In this document: piece by piece, positions 59,459-64,000 of the stretch | How positions within the stretch are numbered: the first letter of the stretch is position 1 | Layout: each line of letters starts with the position of its first letter | From: Hyparrhenia diplandra | Lineage: Eukaryota > Streptophyta > Magnoliopsida > Poales > Poaceae | DNA length: 64,000 nt | Direction: 5' to 3' | Assembly (NCBI GenBank): GCA_015847255.1 | Contig: JADLZK010007305.1 | Location: 1-64,000, forward strand | Made by a program: the position numbers and the translations under genes | The notes under the pieces: generated by a model | Told to the model about the DNA's origin: nothing | What the model saw: only the letters and a program-made list of their open reading frames with translations | Database searches by the model: none

Positions 59459-61440
59459 GACAAGGTCTTTCAAATAAAGGATAGGATTATGAACGGAAGG
59501 GAATTTTTGGTTCACGTTCTACTTTTTTGTTTTTGAATCGAAGGAGGCCTCTATTTCCATTATCAAATAACGGAAATACAATGTGCAGAGGTTCAAGTTC
59601 TAGCATGGCATGCCAGAAAAGCTAGGCTGTTGATTGGTTTGCAAGCAAGTTATGGTACACCATAAATTTTCCAGTTATTCACGTGTTAACTGTTGCCACA
59701 ACAGTAGCGTCCATTTATTTCTGTCTCTACTGCTCTATGCATTGACCGAGAACCAAGCCCTATGCTTTGACCGAGAACCAAGTAGCCCATTGTGTACACA
59801 AAGTAGTTCTCGAAATAAAAACGATTGCACATTAAGTCCATCTGAATTAAACTGTTTTGAGTGAAGCATTCTGGACATATATATACCCACCCACCCAACC
59901 TACATGCACGCTTCGATATATAACTACTTGTCATAGCCACATAGCTGAGAACAAGCTAGACACGTGAAAGAAGGCGAGAGACCTAATGAACCAAAAGGCA
60001 GGCAATATATGACTCCAAGGAATAGGAAGTGTCTGGAAAGCAATTATAACTTGTCTGTTGCAAGATTCTGCAGTGGAGAGACTAACAAGCTCTGGGGTCC
60101 GATGTTCAGATGTTTATGTGCTCCACAGTTTAGCCTCTCAAAAGAGAAATCGTAAAACATTTCATGGCTAAGATATTCTCAAAGCGAGCAGATGTGTATG
60201 TCAATAGTGTTTTAGCACCACGATACTGATACCAAGATACCAGTACTCCTTTACATTTTTTTTTCCAACCTGGCAACCCATTTCCATTAACTAGCAATGA
60301 AAATATGCAGCATTCAGGATATTACAGGCAACATGATAGAAGAGTGGCAACACGACATTAAAAGGAAAGGACTACCTACTCCCTTTCAAGGAACCATTTT
60401 TATGTTCACATCAGTTTCAAGCCCAACTCTCTAGCCCGGACTAAAGCCAAAATACGAAGATCTGTTCTCTACTACTAGTGTACCATATGTGGCAAACTGA
60501 AAAATTGTAACAGTACACATGTATATAGAATATTAGTTACTTGGGCATATATTTGTTACAAGGTCTTTCAAATAAAAAAATAAAATTACGAATAGGAAGA
60601 GAATTTTTGGTTTCACGTTCTACTTTGCTGCGCCATGCTAGAAAAGCTAGGCCGTTGATTGGTTTGCATGTAAGTTAGGCACACCACAAATTTTTCAGTT
60701 CATTCACGTGTTAAATGTTTCCCACAACATTAGCGTCCATTTCCTCTAAAAAAAAAACATTAGTGTACATTTATTTCTCTGCCTCTACTGAGCCATGGAT
60801 TGAGGGAGAACCAAGCAGCCCAGTGTGTACACAAAGTAGTACTCAAGATAAAAACTATTGCACATTAAATCCAATAGAACTAACTGTTTGAGTAAAGCAT
60901 TCTCGTATATATATACCCACCCACCCGACTAACATGCCCCCGTACCCCGTCGACACTTCGATATATAGCTACTATATCCTCTACAACGAACATGCACGCT
61001 AGTTATCATAGCCACATAAGAAGCTGAGAACAAGCTAGACACGTGAGAGGAGGGAGACCTACCTCATGAGCGAAAAGGTAGGCCATTACTCCTAGGAATA
61101 GGAAGTGTCATGAAAACAATTATAACTTATGTGTCGCATGCTTCTGCATCGAACCAACAAGCGGGTCCGATGTTCAGATCTATTATCTATATATTGGCTC
61201 CACAGATTAGCCTCAGAGGAAGAAGTAGTAAAATATTTCATGGCTAAGAGGTTCTCAAAGCAAGCAGATCTGTATGTCAATAGTGTTTTAGCACAACGAT
61301 AACCTTACATGGAACCATTTATGTTGACATCGCTCTCGAGCCCAACTCTAGCCGGGACTAAAGCCAGAAACCGAATATATGTTCTCTACTACTACTACTG
61401 TGCCATATGTGGCAAACTAAAAATTGTAACAGTACACAGA
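59459..61440. repeat. Tandem duplication of a ~1-kb segment, non-coding
   Basis: Copies 59459-60500 and about 60558-61440 share acaaggtctttcaaataaa, aagctagg, gttgattggtttgca, attcacgtgtta, tatatatacccacccaccc, gctgagaacaagctagacac, gtccgatgttcagat, gtcaatagtgttttagca and gtggcaaact in order. No gene was recognised. It sits between units 12 and 13 and explains the larger spacing there. Confidence 0.8.
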
Positions 61441-62816
61441 ATGTTAGTTACTTGGGCAGTTTGTATTTGATATGCCTCCAGCAGTTCAGCAATGTGTGTC
61501 TTCTTTTATTCCGCTCTAAGAAATGTATCCTACTGAAAGTCCATTGTTGCTAGCCTTTCCACCTTTGTGCTGCAAAGAAAAGCTCCAATGCACATATTAG
61601 CTGGAAGAAAGTTCCAAATCCCTAAAATCAATTCATCATTTGGGTGCATTATAATATATATACATCTACCACTTGAATTCTGACTATCTTCACCTACCGT
61701 GGTATGAAATGGCGGCTTATGGAGGCCTTTATTAGCACCAATACATATAGTTGGTAGCCACTTTTTTTTTTTCCCTTTGTTGTGATACTTTTAAATGACT
61801 GTGAGCCATTCATTTAATTAGATTGATGCTGAAATTTATGTTTATTTAATTTTGAATTATGTAAAATATGACAAATATGGAAATTTTTATGCTTTTAGAG
61901 AAAAGGTTTCCCCTGCTTTTCCTTTCAAAAAGCATAAAAGCATCCAGTTCACAGCATTTAGGTGCTAATTAAAGCGCATATCACACACCCCTGATAGTTT
62001 GGGCACACAAATTATTACATGGCTCCAACACAGCCGAACTACTCCTGACACCCGCTGAAGATAGAAGAGCCGATTGATTGATCCCACTATAATGACGACG
62101 CCCCGTTGAGATCCACTCGATCAGCGCCGGACGCTATAAGGAAATTTTTATATATTATACATATAAAAATGTTTCTACTAAACCCAATTGATGCATGCGA
62201 AATCTATTCTACTAGACCCACTTGAAACATACTCCTTCCAGGCCTTTATTACACCAAAAATCATGCAGAGAAGCTGATTTCTTCGGGATCCGACGTCGGC
62301 ACAAATCCAGAGAGGCCTTGCAAGCTACAATCAGGCTTTGACCTGTGTATGCCGGCTTCAAGTCAACCAAGCACCGTAGGCAGTTTGGCCTCCGGGTCCA
62401 AGCAATTACATCAGTTCTCATTACTTCATTAGGTGGATGCAGCTCAGGTGTGTTGGTCATGCGTAGAGTCATTCTCTATAATTTCGGACTGCAAGCAGTA
62501 CATGGCTTGAGGAATTGGTCAAAGTGCTAATTGTTGACGCTTGTTCTGGTCACACACCTTGAGTGCTAGGCACCGCCCAGACCACACCAGTTGATCAAGC
62601 GGTCGGATCAGACAAAGAATATACAACAGAGTCAACCGGGACACACGGAAGAGCTAGCTCAAGCATGTCAGATTCAGTTGGCTCTTGCTGTGCGTTCGGC
62701 AAAGTCATCTGGCCTTATAACAAGGGCAGAAGCAACCGTGCAGCAGTAGGACGAAGAAGCCCCGAGTTGTGCAGAACGTAGCTATTCTTTCTTACTGCCA
62801 TGACAACTGGGGTTAA

Positions 62817-62838
62817 TTCCCGATGCCTTCTAAACCTA
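62817..62838 (-). promoter_or_regulatory. miR2118-type target site, unit 13
   Basis: Plus strand TTCCCGATGCC then ttctaaaccta; positions 1-12 match miR2118. Minus-strand GATATAAGGC at about 62923, only about 85 bp upstream. Blocks at 62335-62740 (tttgacctgtgtatg through agggcagaagcaacc) are well kept. Confidence 0.65.
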
Positions 62839-64000
62839 CACGATATTTCATCCATTGAAAAGCCTGGGTGTGGAAGTGTAAGCATCGTGGATGTGTGGCC
62901 CTTCTCTTTGTGCACCCTTTTGCCTTATATCAGCCTCTGCCTCGAGCATTAAAGAAGTTCACTTAAATGAGCATTGAGCTCCTGTAAAGAGAAGGAAAAC
63001 GGAAGAAGCTTGAAAACTACACTGGGAGTTAAGATAGTGGCAGATATATATACTAAGAATTTCGCACCTCCTTGCTGCTTAGGAATCACAATACAAATTG
63101 CTCAGTTACTGAATTTGTATAGAGTACATATGGGGATAGAGTCGTTTGTGTTGGATTCCTATTTCATGTGTCTCAGTCCAGTAATTTGCACTAAATATAG
63201 CATTTCTCTTCAGCAATGTGGTTTGCCTGCTATTAGCTTCTAATAATTTATAAAGGAATTTGCTATGGTACTCCAATTAACCCTTAGAAGATTAAGATTT
63301 CAAAGAAATAAAGCCCTTGTTTTTTATAAAACAGTAGATAGATAACTTCAATGTTTTAAACAATAAGGAAATGGAAAAAAAAAGTCCTTCACTAAGATCT
63401 CAAGCCAGCGGACCCTACTTTATTTTTTCTCTGTTTGGTCAGTGCAACATATGTGCTAGAAAAAATATTCTAGAAATTGGGAGACTTTAATGTCTGTGAG
63501 ATAAGTTTGGTTACCTTGATGCCACTTCTTCACGCATGTGTTTGATTAAAAGTATCCAGAAATATTAAGGTTAAAAATTAAATCCAAAATTCTCCATCAC
63601 ATTATGATGCAGCGAACTGAATTCCAAGCAGTGGCAGCCGGTTCACACGTGCTGGCTGTCTGGATACTAAATATAAGTAGCTGAACTATTAACTAAAAAG
63701 TTGGTCGCTGTCTTTGCCGTTCTTTTTTCTCTTTGGCTGCCCAGCCCCTGTGTGTTTGGTGTGTGGCTGGTGGCTGGTGCCGAGGGTGATGTTTCTTCCT
63801 TTATTTCCCTTTTCCTGAAAAAGTGAGTGGTGTTTCGTGCGGTGTGGTTCGTTTGTTCAAGTCAATGTGCATAGCTAAAGGCAGTGCCGAATCACCTCGA
63901 TAGTCTCATTCTTCTCATTTCGTTTATGTTTCACGGGATGTACATGCCAGGTAAATTGAATAGGATAAACAAGCGGAGGAAGTCACCAAACAAGAAAGAA

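Larger units (their letters stand above)
29900..64000 (-). ncRNA. Array of candidate miR2118-triggered 21-nt phasiRNA precursor loci (21-PHAS cluster)
   Basis: From about 29.9 kb to the window end no protein gene was recognised outside transposons. Conserved non-coding blocks recur in a fixed order. In plus-strand order these are: tttgacctgtgtacgac.gcttc; ggtcata.g.agagtcattctcaa; aattgttgacgcttg; gaagagctcaaccacgtcaa; gagggcagaagcaac; the 22-nt TTCCCGATGCC-type block (13 copies listed below); gatgcttatggtggcatc; ccttatat(c/t)gg; gcattaatgcagc; tgcttgctgctca.aataaa. On the minus strand the 22-nt block is the complement of grass miR2118, and the ccttatat block reads ATATAAGG, a TATA-like motif upstream of it. 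This is the arrangement known for intergenic 21-PHAS precursors transcribed by Pol II in pre-meiotic anthers and cut by miR2118. Phasing itself cannot be seen in DNA. The array runs off the right edge. Confidence 0.65.

Noticed and set aside
31506..62838. The 13 TTCCCGATGCC blocks as plus-strand MIR2118 genes
   Set aside because: miR2118 precursors need a closely spaced complementary star arm. Only 6-8 bp of distant complementarity is present, and the TATA-like motifs point to minus-strand transcripts, where the block is a target rather than a microRNA.
1..64000. CRISPR arrays, tRNA or rRNA genes
   Set aside because: No regular direct-repeat/spacer pattern, tRNA cloverleaf motifs or rRNA segments were recognised by reading; this is nuclear plant DNA.

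Overview
The window is nuclear DNA from a grass (Poaceae). It shows intron-containing genes with GT-AG introns, a strong GC gradient at 5' ends, Tourist and Stowaway miniature transposons, a Ty3-gypsy fragment and a Mutator-like element. The gene order ribosomal protein uS10 - EPSP synthase - plastid transketolase is, from memory, also that of the rice chromosome 6 short arm. I cannot name the species.

Layout. 0-3.1 kb: an Xa21-type LRR receptor kinase with a disrupted reading frame. 3.6-10.1 kb: transposon-derived and AT-rich DNA. 10.1-13.3 kb: a degenerate, unrecognised gene-like region with a hAT-type miniature element. 14.8-16.8 kb: the uS10 (RPS20) gene, whose second intron carries four tandem box C/D snoRNA copies of U36 type. 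17.6-20.3 kb, minus strand: EPSP synthase exons 2-8, with exon 1 not found. 20.3-26.1 kb: intergenic DNA with a retroposon and miniature transposons. 26.2-29.4 kb, plus strand: chloroplast transketolase, seven exons. EPSP synthase and transketolase are divergent neighbours that feed the same pathway: transketolase interconverts erythrose-4-phosphate, a shikimate-pathway precursor, and EPSP synthase acts later in it.

29.9-64 kb: no convincing protein gene, but the most interesting part. Short conserved blocks recur every 0.7-2 kb. The best conserved is a 22-nt stretch seen 13 times (core TTCCCGATGCC). Read on the minus strand it is the complement of grass miR2118. In most copies a minus-strand TATA-like motif lies 85-235 bp upstream. 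I interpret this as a locally expanded cluster of minus-strand non-coding precursors of 21-nt reproductive phasiRNAs (21-PHAS loci). The array was enlarged by a 2.5-2.7 kb segmental duplication and broken by transposons. The clearest is a 7.19-kb Mutator-like element (50227-57417) with a perfect 9-bp target duplication. It carries fragments of at least three unrelated genes (plasma-membrane H+-ATPase, ERECTA-like LRR, Cu/Zn superoxide dismutase), so it is a Pack-MULE.

Caveat: the conserved genes in the first 26.6 kb contain many 1-2 bp indels but few substitutions. This looks more like uncorrected long-read sequence than evolutionary decay, so 'pseudogene' calls there are provisional. All similarities were judged by eye.
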